Source of the DNA: a virus
DNA: 54,743 bases
Strand: one strand, 5' to 3'
IMG/VR virus record: IMGVR_UViG_3300022562_001216
Coordinates: 1-54,743 of that record
Both the position numbers and the translations under genes were made by a program. Within the stretch, counting starts at the first letter, position 1; every line of letters starts with the position of its first letter. The notes below the pieces were generated by a model, which ran no database searches, was not told the origin of the DNA, and saw nothing but the letters and a program-made list of their open reading frames with translations. Below are positions 43,222 through 52,800 of the stretch, one piece after another.

Positions 43222-45395
43222 CCAAGGTTGCTCTCAGCGCCGCAGGCGTGAAAGATCAGGTAACGCGCAAAGTGCTCACCAACATCATTGAGTTTTTGCA
43301 AGTGGGCGATGGCCAGAGACGCAACACGTCTGAAGTTTGGCTGAAACGAAAAGACTTGGATGCCTTGATTGGCTCCAGCATTCAAACCTTCTGGACCAGC
43401 CAGGGGGGTGCGGTGGGTGGCACGGGTGGCCTGCCTGGGGGTGTGGTGGTGGATGTGACGCCACCGGACGCGCCCACCGGCCTGGACGTGATTGACGGCT
43501 TTGACAGTATTTTCCTGACCTGGGATATTTCCAGTGATCAGCGGGTGGGTCAGGCCGTGATCTACCGCGCCAGTACCGATGATCGCGGAACGGCGGTGGC
43601 GGTGGGCACCACCTACGGCAACATCTACTCGGATGCTGCCAGCATCACCCGTGGTCAAACCTATTACTACTGGATTCGCTACACGAATCGATGGGATAAC
43701 ACCGTTCTGTCGGCCTGGAATGACAGCGCAGGCACGCCTGGTATGATGGTGCTGGACCCGGCGGTGCTGCTTGATGCGCTGTCAGGCGAAATTACCGAAA
43801 GCGAGCTATACCAAAGCCTACTGGACCGGATCAATCTAATTGACGCACCCACCACCGGCCTGGTGGATCAGATCCTGGCCGAAATCCAAGCCCGTACCGC
43901 TGCCGATGATGCTTTGGATACCGATATCACCTCGATCAACGTGACATTGAGCGACGGCACCAGCGGTTTAGTCGCGGCTCACGACAAAATCACTCTGGTC
44001 ACGGGTCGTATCGATTCGGTGGACGGCGCTAATAAAACCATTGAAGCTTTGGCCAGCCAAGTCAATGCTTTGCAAATCCAAGCCGATGCCGGGGACGACG
44101 CCCTAGCCACTGCGGCCTATAACAAGGCCGTGGACGTGGAAACCCGCATTAACAGTGTCGATGGCAACAGCACCACGATTGAGACCATGGCCAGCGATTT
44201 TGAGTCTTTGGTGGCCACGGTGGAGCATCCCACCAGCGGTTTGTCTGCGGTGGCCCAGTCAGTCAGTGATATTGATCTGCAACTGGTCAGCATCGATGGC
44301 AACATCACCGCCAACGCCAACGCGATCAACCAGTTGGGGGTGGAAGTCAACGGCAACAGCGTAGCGATTCAAACCGAATCCACGGCACGGATCACCCAAA
44401 CCGGCGAGCTGTACGGCCAATATACGTTAAAAATCGACGCCAACGGCGCCATTGCCGGCTTTGGCCTGGCCTCCACCGCCAACACGTACAACGACACGGT
44501 ACACACCAGCGCTCATTTCGCCGTGGATCGATTCTCAGTGGGGGCGCCGGGTGCGGAAACCATGAGCTTCGTCATCGATGGCACGAAAGTCGTGATGGAT
44601 GGGGCCTTCATCAAAACCGCCAGTATTAACGATGCGGCCATATCGACACTGGCCGTCACAAAATTGGTGGGCGATACCGCGGCCTTTGTCTCGGCTAACA
44701 TCACCGATGGCTCAATCACGAATGCGAAAATCGGCCAGGAAATCAAAAGCAGCAATTGGGTGGACGGTTCGCAAGGCTGGCGCATCAACAAAGACGGCAA
44801 TGCGGTTTTCCATAATATCTACGCACGGGGCAACATCACCGCCACCAGCCTGGACGTGACCAAAGCCAACATCGTGCATTCGATCCATCTGCGAGCGGAT
44901 ATCGTTGATTCGATCAACATCAAGGGCAACGCCGTTTTCGTGGCCGCAGGTGCTGAATTTACGGTGAATCGTCCGGCGGATGAAACCTGGGTTACGTTGT
45001 TTAATTTGCCCGTTAATACCGATGGTCTGGCGGATGGCCAGCCTTTTATCGTGGATATTCAGGGTGAGTTTAAAATCACCTGGCGCCAAAACACGGAAGC
45101 GGGCTATTACTATACCACGGTGTATTGCGAACTTTTTTGTTCGGGGCGCTTTATCCGTCGTTTTGTTTCCACGCGCCTGACTTCTAGCTATTCAAAGCCT
45201 AACTCCAATGGTACAGCGTTTTACCATGAAGCCATTGTGTCATTAGATCATCGGTTGCTGGATTACCCGGCGGCCAATCAAAACCTATCTTACGATTGTG
45301 TCATTTACGCTCAATACGAGGGGTTTTTGCCTTGGAATACCTTAGGTGGGGCGACGGTGACAGGAACGGCGGTGGCCATGGGGGGTAAGCGATGA
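43218..45395 (+). CDS. Central tail fibre, gpJ-like C-terminal region, 725 aa
   Basis: An N-terminal FN3 domain (PPDAPTGLDVIDGFDSIFLT) is followed by a long helical-repeat stalk and the DUF1983-like region of lambda gpJ type: ANTYNDTVHTSAHFAVDRFSV, FVIDGTKVVMDGAFIKTASI, NAVFHNIYARGNI. It should form the trimeric central fibre for adsorption. The C-terminal 130 residues are a separate beta domain, the probable receptor-binding tip. Confidence 0.8.
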   Translation: MTKVALSAAGVKDQVTRKVLTNIIEFLQVGDGQRRNTSEVWLKRKDLDALIGSSIQTFWTSQGGAVGGTGGLPGGVVVDVTPPDAPTGLDVIDGFDSIFLTWDISSDQRVGQAVIYRASTDDRGTAVAVGTTYGNIYSDAASITRGQTYYYWIRYTNRWDNTVLSAWNDSAGTPGMMVLDPAVLLDALSGEITESELYQSLLDRINLIDAPTTGLVDQILAEIQARTAADDALDTDITSINVTLSDGTSGLVAAHDKITLVTGRIDSVDGANKTIEALASQVNALQIQADAGDDALATAAYNKAVDVETRINSVDGNSTTIETMASDFESLVATVEHPTSGLSAVAQSVSDIDLQLVSIDGNITANANAINQLGVEVNGNSVAIQTESTARITQTGELYGQYTLKIDANGAIAGFGLASTANTYNDTVHTSAHFAVDRFSVGAPGAETMSFVIDGTKVVMDGAFIKTASINDAAISTLAVTKLVGDTAAFVSANITDGSITNAKIGQEIKSSNWVDGSQGWRINKDGNAVFHNIYARGNITATSLDVTKANIVHSIHLRADIVDSINIKGNAVFVAAGAEFTVNRPADETWVTLFNLPVNTDGLADGQPFIVDIQGEFKITWRQNTEAGYYYTTVYCELFCSGRFIRRFVSTRLTSSYSKPNSNGTAFYHEAIVSLDHRLLDYPAANQNLSYDCVIYAQYEGFLPWNTLGGATVTGTAVAMGGKR

Positions 45396-46024
45396 AGTGC
45401 TATTTAGTGTACTCCGAAGACGGTCAAGTGGTGCAACGGATCAATGCCCGTGTGGCTCCACTGTTGCGTGATGGTCTGACGGCGCTGGAAGTTGACCCGC
45501 AGGATCGTTTAAGCGCAGGGGCATTAACGGAATTGAGAATCAATCTAGCGGGCGCTGAGCCCGTATTGGAAGCGCAAGAGTTGCCCGCAGAGCCGGAGTA
45601 TCCCCAAGAGGTGATTGCGAATATTAAAGGTTTGCGCGATCAACTGGAGCAGTCACCCATCACACTGACCATTCGTGGGGTTGAGTGCTCATTCGATTAC
45701 GACCGCACAGCCCGCGAGCGGTTGGAAAACGCCGATTCCTATTGGGATCAACTGGTTTACACAAAATCAGCGTATCAGAACGAGGAGCACATCGTATGGG
45801 CACTGAGCGACAACAGCACGGTGATGTTGAGCGAATCCGATTTGACCGCTGTGGTGTTGAATTTGTCAATGGCAGCGGCCATGCGAGCAGATGCACTGCA
45901 CGCCCATGCCCGCGAGCTGATTCAAGACTACGAGGCTGGTAATTTGGATGAGGATTATTTGGACCCGGCGACCTGGCCGGTGGCGGGCACCGTTATTTTG
46001 AGAGGGCGCAATCGTGATCAATGA
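45392..46024 (+). CDS. Tail fibre assembly/DUF4376-like protein, 210 aa
   Basis: The C-terminal half has the DUF4376 layout (FDYDRTARERLENADSYWDQL, MLSESDLTAVVLNLSMA, DALHAHARELIQDY). Such proteins act as fibre chaperones or attach to fibre tips. Start overlaps the fibre stop. Confidence 0.7.
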   Translation: MKCYLVYSEDGQVVQRINARVAPLLRDGLTALEVDPQDRLSAGALTELRINLAGAEPVLEAQELPAEPEYPQEVIANIKGLRDQLEQSPITLTIRGVECSFDYDRTARERLENADSYWDQLVYTKSAYQNEEHIVWALSDNSTVMLSESDLTAVVLNLSMAAAMRADALHAHARELIQDYEAGNLDEDYLDPATWPVAGTVILRGRNRDQ

Positions 46025-46232
46025 GAAAAACGTGGTGTACCTGGTGTACGACCGCAGCACAGGCCGGGTGCTGAGCAAAGTCGAGGGGGTGCTGTATGTG
46101 AACAATTTACAAGATCAAAACCTGGGGGTGCTGGAAGTGCCCGCGGTGGTGGATCTGGATCGACTGAGGGTGGACGCCAGCGATCCGTTGAACCCAAAAA
46201 TCATAGTGTCTGGTGCAAAATTGCGAGGGTGA
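46014..46232 (+). CDS. Small hypothetical tail-region protein, 72 aa
   Basis: GTG46014 start inside the previous gene. Beta-rich (NVVYLVYDRSTGRVLSKVEG), similar in opening to the N-terminus of the preceding gene (CYLVYSEDGQVVQRINA), which suggests a duplicated short domain. Confidence 0.5.
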   Translation: MINEKNVVYLVYDRSTGRVLSKVEGVLYVNNLQDQNLGVLEVPAVVDLDRLRVDASDPLNPKIIVSGAKLRG

Positions 46233-46236
46233 ATAT

Positions 46237-47016
46237 ATGAAATTCGATAATTTGAAAAAGGACATTAAAAACAGCGGTGTTTTAAGCGAAATCCAAGAGT
46301 ACAACAACTGGAAATCAAACCCCTACGACGCGGAGGGCAACCGCACTCTGCCCCCCTCCATTGCGTTTAGCAAAAAAGTGATGGGCAACAACAAGATTTA
46401 CAACAAGTCTCACGAAATGGCTTACCAAGGCGGCTTGATGGACATTGACCGCTACGAAAGCAAGTTTGAGCCCGTCGCTGATGAGTACAGCCAGCGGGCG
46501 CTTAACTGGGACAGCGATCAGCGGGTGGAAGCCAACCAAGCCCGCAACGTCAACAGTCAACGCATGGGGCTGGCGCAACTGCGCCGCAACGCGGCTCAAG
46601 GGGGCATGAAAGGCATCCTCGATGCGGGCATTGTGGAAGCCAATGTGATGGGCCACGGCATGATGCAAGGCCAGCAGGCCACGGAATGGCAAAAGCTGCA
46701 AAAGCTGGCGACCTCATTGTCTCACGTCAACCGCACCGCCAGTGTGACTAATCAGGCCTCGGCCCAATGGGGTGGCATTCAAACTGCTCTGGCGCAGCAA
46801 AAGCAGGCCATCAGTGATGCGCTGTCAGCCCAACGCTCTGAATTGCTCGGCGAAGTAGCTGGGGGTGCTGCCGGCTACGCCTCCAAGGGCGGTTGGTGGT
46901 CATCCACACCGACCACGCGGGCGACGGGCTCCACCGGCCTAAGCGGTGATAGCTCGCTCTTATCGACGCCCAAGGGCAACACCAACATGCTGTCTTACAA
47001 CAACATGAAATACTAA
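46237..47016 (+). CDS. Internal virion protein-like, 259 aa
   Basis: ATG46237 with a GAGGGTGA ribosome site; an upstream TTG is less likely. Gln/Ala/Asn-rich helical protein (LAQLRRNAAQGGMKG) with a Gly/Ser-rich end. Composition and place resemble the small core/ejection proteins of podophages. Confidence 0.6.
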   Translation: MKFDNLKKDIKNSGVLSEIQEYNNWKSNPYDAEGNRTLPPSIAFSKKVMGNNKIYNKSHEMAYQGGLMDIDRYESKFEPVADEYSQRALNWDSDQRVEANQARNVNSQRMGLAQLRRNAAQGGMKGILDAGIVEANVMGHGMMQGQQATEWQKLQKLATSLSHVNRTASVTNQASAQWGGIQTALAQQKQAISDALSAQRSELLGEVAGGAAGYASKGGWWSSTPTTRATGSTGLSGDSSLLSTPKGNTNMLSYNNMKY

Positions 47017-47017
47017 A

Positions 47018-47061
47018 CGACTACAAGGCGCATACAAAGCGACTACAAGGCGAATACGGAG
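47018..47061 (+). repeat. 11-bp repeat array (four units)
   Basis: CGACTACAAGG, CGCATACAAAG, CGACTACAAGG, CGAATACGGAG, directly before the ATG at 47068. Confidence 0.8.
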
Positions 47062-47067
47062 ACGATC

Positions 47068-47883
47068 ATGGCGTACTGGTTTGAAAGGCAACGCATCCAA
47101 GCATACGGCGATCTGTTGCAGCAGGATTACTACGATTACTTAGAAAAAGGCCGACCGCTGGAAGACGCGATCTTGGAAGAGGCCGCAGGCGGCGACAACG
47201 AAGCCAACGTCAACAAGGCCATGCAGGCCTCCGACCAGGCCTACGACAACGCGGCGCTACAGACTAACCAGCAACTGGCCCGCTATGGCATCCGCTTAAA
47301 CGAAAACCAGCGCCAAGCCAAAGCCCGGCAATACGGGGTTAACAAGGTGCTGGCACGGGTCAACTCCGCCAACAACACCCGCTACAGCGAGTCCGAGCGG
47401 CAAGAGCAGGCGCGAGATCTGGCCATGGGTATTGGCTCCGACTTGTACGCCAACGCCCTCAGTAAGCTGGGTTACGCCGCAGAGGGGGCCGGTCAAGAGA
47501 TCCAGTTCCAGGAAGCCCGCAAAGCGGCCAAAAAATCCCGTCGAATGCAGACGGTGGGCACGGCGCTGGGGACCGCTGCCGCGGTGGCCATCTCTGACAA
47601 GAAAAAGAAGCAAAACATCAGCGACAACGACAACCGCATGAGCCTGCGCAAAATCCTGGGCATGAAAACCAAGAATTACGAATACAAGCCGGAAACCGGC
47701 AGAAGCCCCGGTCAGCGCACGGGGGTGATGGAAGATCAGGCACCGGAAGAAATGCGAGCCACCACCGCCACGGGTGAAAAAGGGGTGGATCTGGCGAGCT
47801 GGGTGGGTGAGTTGACCGGCGCCGTGCAGGAGCTGGCACAGCAACAGGATCAGTTACGCATGGGATTGAAGAGGAAAAGCTGA
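47068..47883 (+). CDS. Internal virion protein with S74-like C-terminal domain, 271 aa
   Basis: A helical, Gln-rich N-terminal half is followed by ISDKKKKQNISDN and the later GVMEDQAPEEMRA and VQELAQQQDQL segments, the pattern of the intramolecular chaperone/peptidase S74 domain, where self-cleavage occurs at the Ser of SDxxxK. Unusual in a non-fibre protein. Stop overlaps the next start. Confidence 0.65.
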   Translation: MAYWFERQRIQAYGDLLQQDYYDYLEKGRPLEDAILEEAAGGDNEANVNKAMQASDQAYDNAALQTNQQLARYGIRLNENQRQAKARQYGVNKVLARVNSANNTRYSESERQEQARDLAMGIGSDLYANALSKLGYAAEGAGQEIQFQEARKAAKKSRRMQTVGTALGTAAAVAISDKKKKQNISDNDNRMSLRKILGMKTKNYEYKPETGRSPGQRTGVMEDQAPEEMRATTATGEKGVDLASWVGELTGAVQELAQQQDQLRMGLKRKS

Positions 47884-49793
47884 TGGCATTCGACGCAGGC
47901 AGTGCAGGCACAGGGTTTTTACGGGGTTTTCTGGCCATTCGCGGGCTCATGAATGAAGAGGAGCGAATGAAGCAAAACCAAGAGCGCTGGCAGAAAACCA
48001 TGGACTACCAGCGCAGTCGGGATCAAATGACGGATGCCCGCTGGCAACAGAGTTTTGATCAGACTCAAAGCAACTGGCAGCAAACTTATGATACGACTCA
48101 AAGCAACTGGCAGAAGAACTACGACGCCACCCAAGCCCATCGTGATGCCTTGCTGGGCCTTCAGCGGTCGCAAGAACAACGCAATGTGGAAGCCCACAAA
48201 CAGAACATGGCAGCCGGCAAACTGACGATGGAAGCCAGTCAATTGCAACTGGATGAAACCAAACGCGCCATCGATGCCGACAAGGCGAACAAGTTAACCC
48301 GGTCTGCCATCATGCTGTTGGAGCAGGGTATTGCCACGCCGGATCTGATTGAGTGGATCGATGCTCAGCCCAGCACCCAAGAATGGCTCAAAACCCGCTA
48401 TCGTACGAATGCCAAGATTGTGGATTTGAAGCCCAACACGTTCAAAGGCACACCGGGTTCCTACCACACCATCATCGAGGGGGTGGACCCCAAAACCGGC
48501 AAGCGCGGGCGCGGTGTTGCTACGGCAGAGGACAAGGGCAGCACCAACGGTCAAGCGCCGTTGCTGGAATTTACCCCGGAAGCGGTAACGCAAGTCATGT
48601 ATCAACTGGCTCAGCAATTGGAAGGCGCGAGCCCCGAAGAAGCTGAACGCTTAAAAAAGGCCACCGCGGGCTATCTGCAAGGGTTACAGCGGGTTCATGG
48701 GCCGTTACAGGACAGCTTGGAATACAGCCCGGATGGCCGCACCTGGATCAGAGGCGCCGATGGTTCGTTGAAAGCGGCTAATCGGGGCAAATACGATGCC
48801 CCTGGCGGTTATGGCGGTTCCAGCGGTTATGGCGCCCCTGGCAGCTTGACCGCGAGCCAGCGTGAGACCCACTGGAAAAACACCGCGGCCATGTTCGATG
48901 ATGAGATGGGGGATGACCTGGACCGCGGCATTGATAACTCGATCCAGCGCCGTGCGGCCCTGGCCACCGCGCAAGCCGCCAGCCCGGAATTTGGCCACTT
49001 GCCCCCGGCGGTGCTGTTGCGCTTGGCCAAACAGGCAGAAACCCCGGCGGCGACGACGGATGAAAACGGCAACCCGGTTCCCAGTGCTCCCTACATTTTG
49101 ACCAAAGAAGCTGCCTTGGAGCAGGCCAAAATAGACCTCAACAAGGGGCGCGTGCTGCCGGATGCCATCGGGGGCTATGACATCAATGACGATGAAGTGA
49201 AGACGCGGGCCGCTCAAATTCTCAAAGAGGAAACGAAAGCCTACTCTGAAAACCTCCGTGACGCTTACCAACAAGCGGCTTATCAAATGTACATGCGGCA
49301 GGGGTTGCGTCAATTCGCGCCCCAAGGCCAACCCCAGCCCGGCCAGCCCCAACAACAACAGCCGGGAATGCCGCAACAGCCTGGCCAGCAAGCGCAACCG
49401 GAAACCTTGCAGGTGGAGGACGAAAACGCCCCAAGCCAGCAGGAAGTCATGGACGAGGTGGTCACTAACGGCAAGCACTACAACGACGCTCGTGATCTGA
49501 TTGCGGATATCAAAGAGGAATTGCGGGCCAACGGTGAGTCGGTGCCCTCCGATGAGTTTTTGGTGGATTGGGTCAAGCGGGAGCACCCAGAGCTTGGCTT
49601 TGACCACTGGCGGGAGCAGCGCCGCGGCCTGTTGAATTACTCCAATTCTGGCCCGCGGGTGGACGCTCGCACGGTGTTGCAGAACAAGCGCATGGAAATG
49701 GCGCGTCAGAGCGAACTGGACGAGGCACGGATGCGGTTAGCGGATCTAGCGGCCTTGCGGCGCCAAAAAGCCCAGCAGGAAAAGCAGAGATAG
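47883..49793 (+). CDS. Large internal virion/ejection protein, 636 aa
   Basis: N-terminal repeats of about 11 residues (FDQTQSNWQQTYD, TTQSNWQKNYD), a long helical region, a Gly/Tyr linker (GGYGGSSGYG), and a Pro/Gln-rich stretch near residue 480. Composition suits a core protein ejected with DNA. The stop lies in the first base triplet of the following repeat array. Confidence 0.65.
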   Translation: MAFDAGSAGTGFLRGFLAIRGLMNEEERMKQNQERWQKTMDYQRSRDQMTDARWQQSFDQTQSNWQQTYDTTQSNWQKNYDATQAHRDALLGLQRSQEQRNVEAHKQNMAAGKLTMEASQLQLDETKRAIDADKANKLTRSAIMLLEQGIATPDLIEWIDAQPSTQEWLKTRYRTNAKIVDLKPNTFKGTPGSYHTIIEGVDPKTGKRGRGVATAEDKGSTNGQAPLLEFTPEAVTQVMYQLAQQLEGASPEEAERLKKATAGYLQGLQRVHGPLQDSLEYSPDGRTWIRGADGSLKAANRGKYDAPGGYGGSSGYGAPGSLTASQRETHWKNTAAMFDDEMGDDLDRGIDNSIQRRAALATAQAASPEFGHLPPAVLLRLAKQAETPAATTDENGNPVPSAPYILTKEAALEQAKIDLNKGRVLPDAIGGYDINDDEVKTRAAQILKEETKAYSENLRDAYQQAAYQMYMRQGLRQFAPQGQPQPGQPQQQQPGMPQQPGQQAQPETLQVEDENAPSQQEVMDEVVTNGKHYNDARDLIADIKEELRANGESVPSDEFLVDWVKREHPELGFDHWREQRRGLLNYSNSGPRVDARTVLQNKRMEMARQSELDEARMRLADLAALRRQKAQQEKQR

Positions 49794-49857
49794 ACTACAA
49801 AGCGCATACATAACGCATATATAGCGCATACGAATAGACTACAAATAGACTACAAAG
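49792..49857 (+). repeat. 11-bp repeat array (six units)
   Basis: AGACTACAAAG, CGCATACATAA, CGCATATATAG, CGCATACGAAT, AGACTACAAAT, AGACTACAAAG: six units in exact 11-bp step, the largest array, directly before the giant gene. Confidence 0.85.
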
Positions 49858-49873
49858 CTCAGGTGGTGGTCCC

Positions 49874-52800
49874 ATGGATTTTGGAAAATACGATCCACTT
49901 TATCGGCAAAAGCACAACATTGCTGATCCAGCCGCGGCGCAGCCGGCGCCGCAGCAGCAACAGCCAGCGCAACCGGCGCCGGGCAGCCTGACCTACGTTG
50001 ACGCCCTCACCGGCACCGCGGAGTTTGCCCCGCGTGGACCACGGCAAGGGATGCCGGATTATTCCCACCTGTCCAGCGGCATGGCCGGTTTGGGTGCGGG
50101 GGTGCAAGACGTAAAATCCCTTTGGGGTGGCTTTATGGCCGCTGCCGGCCAAGCGTCGGGCAGTGAGGAGCTGAAAGCCTACGGCCTGGAAGTGATGAAA
50201 GCCGGGGAAATGGAGGGGGCCAAGTACCGGGAGGGTCGCGCAACCAAGGTCGAGGACATTGATTTTGGCGACAACTTCACCGAGTTTGCGGTGTTTAACC
50301 TGGCCATGCTGGGGCCATTTGCCCTGGAAAGTGCCCTGTCAGCACTGGCGGGTGCGGCCATGGGAACGGGTGTACCTGGGGTTGGTAACGTGGTCGGCGC
50401 TGGGGCTGGGGTGCTGGGCAAAACCGTCCTCAAAAAAGCCCTACGCAACTACGTTAAGGGCGAATTGCAGGACGAGGCTGAGAAAAAAATGGCCCAAAAT
50501 GCCCTGCGTCAAGTAGGGGCGTCCTTTGGTGCAATGACGGTGGGCTATCCGCAGCACGTAGGTGACGCTTACAGCGAAGTGCTGGAATCTGGCCAAGAAA
50601 ATGCGGGACCGGCGTTTGCCGCGGCGGTGCCAATGGCGGCCCTGGATGCCGTATTGCCGGGCTTGGTGGCGGGCAAGCTGTTGAATCCGGGCAAGGGATC
50701 GGCACCGATTCGAGGGCTCAAAGGCCTGTTGCAGGGGTCTGCGGCGGAAGGGCTCACTGAAGCCGGGCAGGAAGAAACCCTGATTCGATTACGGCAAAGC
50801 CTGGACCCTGAATTTGATCCTTACGGCGAAGAAGCCAACAGCCTACGCTTGAACGCCGCGGTCATTGGTGCCTTGGGCGGTGCCGCTGCCGGGGGTGCCG
50901 GTGGTCTGTTATCCCGTCGCTCCGACACGCCACCCCTGCCGGAAGCCGGTGATCTGGGTCTGGACGGCACGCCCACACCAGAGGGGCCACCAGCCGCACC
51001 CACGGAATTGCGGGGGCTCAAGGGGGTGTTGGGTGATCGCTACCGGGAGCCCGGCGTCAGACCGTCTGGGCTCAAGAAGATTATGGCCAACCCGGACAAA
51101 GCGCGAGCCGAAGCCCGCGACCGGGAAACTCAACGCATTGAGGCTTTGCAGCAATTGCAGGCCGAGCGAGAAGCCGCAGAAGGCAAAAACTACCGCAGTT
51201 TGCGTGACATTCTGGGCGAGCGTTACAACGAGCCCGGTCTACGGCAACAACTGACCGGCTTGAATGCGATCATGGCCGATCCAGAAGCCGCACGGGCACG
51301 GGTACGACTGAGCAAAGCCTTGGGTATTGCTGATCAACAATTGGCGATGCTGCAAGCCGAAGCAAAGGCACGCCGCGACTCGCGCCCCTTGAGTGAGATT
51401 CTGGGGGATTTGTACCGCACACCGGGGGTACGCCCACCGCCACCCAAAGGCCTGAAGGCGGTGATGGCACGGCGCGGCCAAATCCAAGCCGATGCCGAAG
51501 AGTTGCGCCTGGCCGAACGGCTGGCTGCTCAGTTGGCCGAGCAAGACGCCCAAGCCGCGGCAGAAGCCGCCCGGCCTAAAGGCCTGAAAGCGGCCTTGGG
51601 GGAACGCTGGAAAGAAACGCCCACCCCTGAGCCTGCCAAACCCCTGACCGGCTTAAACCGCATCCGGCAAGATCAGGAGTACATGCGGTCCATCGCCGAG
51701 CAAGCCCGCGAAGCGGCCAATACAGTGGCCTTGGCCGCAGCGGCCAAAAATGAGCCCCTGCGGGGTTTGAAGGGGGTGCTGGGCAAGCGTTTCAACGAGG
51801 GGCCACCCACCGGGCTCAAACGAGCAGTGACCAATCCAGAGCGGGTACTGGCCAATCTGCGCGCCGCCAAAGCCGCCGAACTTGCCGCAGCAGGCCGCAA
51901 AGCCCGTCGCTCCCGAATGCCGCCTAACCTGGTGGAACCGCGCTTGCTGCGCAATCCGTACCGCAATGAACTGCAAAACATGGCCAATAGCCTGGTCAAA
52001 GGCGGGGATGTCAGCTACATCCGCGACGAGCAAGGCCGCATCACGGGCCGCACGCCCTCGGTCAATCCGAGCTGGTTCCAGCGGCTGTCTGAAGACAAAG
52101 ACTACAAAATGTCCACCGATCAAGCCAAACGAGCCGTGGAACGAGCCCTCAAAGGTGAAAAACTGGGGGCGCGGGAAGCTCGCGTGGTGGTGGCCATGCT
52201 CGATGACATCAACGAGCGGCGGGACCAGCAAGCCCGTGACAACCGCTGGCGCCTGGAATCCCTGCGAGCCCGGCGCAAGTACCTGCGCGAATCCATGGAC
52301 ATTCCCGGCTTTGATGAGGCGGATTTGGACAGCATGGGCCAAGTCTATGATGAGGCCGATTACAACGCCCAGTTGAGTGATGATGAGAGAGTCGTAGCGG
52401 AAATGGCCCAACAGGCCTTAGAATTGGGGGTGAGTCAGGCCGAAGTCAATGCTGCCATCGACAGCACCACCAGCACTGACAGCGCCATGGCGGCGCTGGA
52501 ACTACTGATATGGAGCGAACGCAATGGCCACCGAGCCCAACAAGCCCAAACCGGGGACGTACCGACCCAACAAGGTGAAAGCCCAACTGAAACAGTGGGC
52601 ACAGAAACCACCGAAGAAACGCCAACGTTAGCGGAGAAAGTCGAAGCCGCGGCGGATCAGGCCGCCAATTCCCCCAACAACGACCTGCCCGAATCCACCA
52701 TCCCGCAACAGGAAGCGGATAACTACAAGAAAGGCCATGTGAGGATTGCAGGCCTGTCCCTCTCCATTGAAAACCCGCGGGGCTCCAAGCGCAAAGGGGT

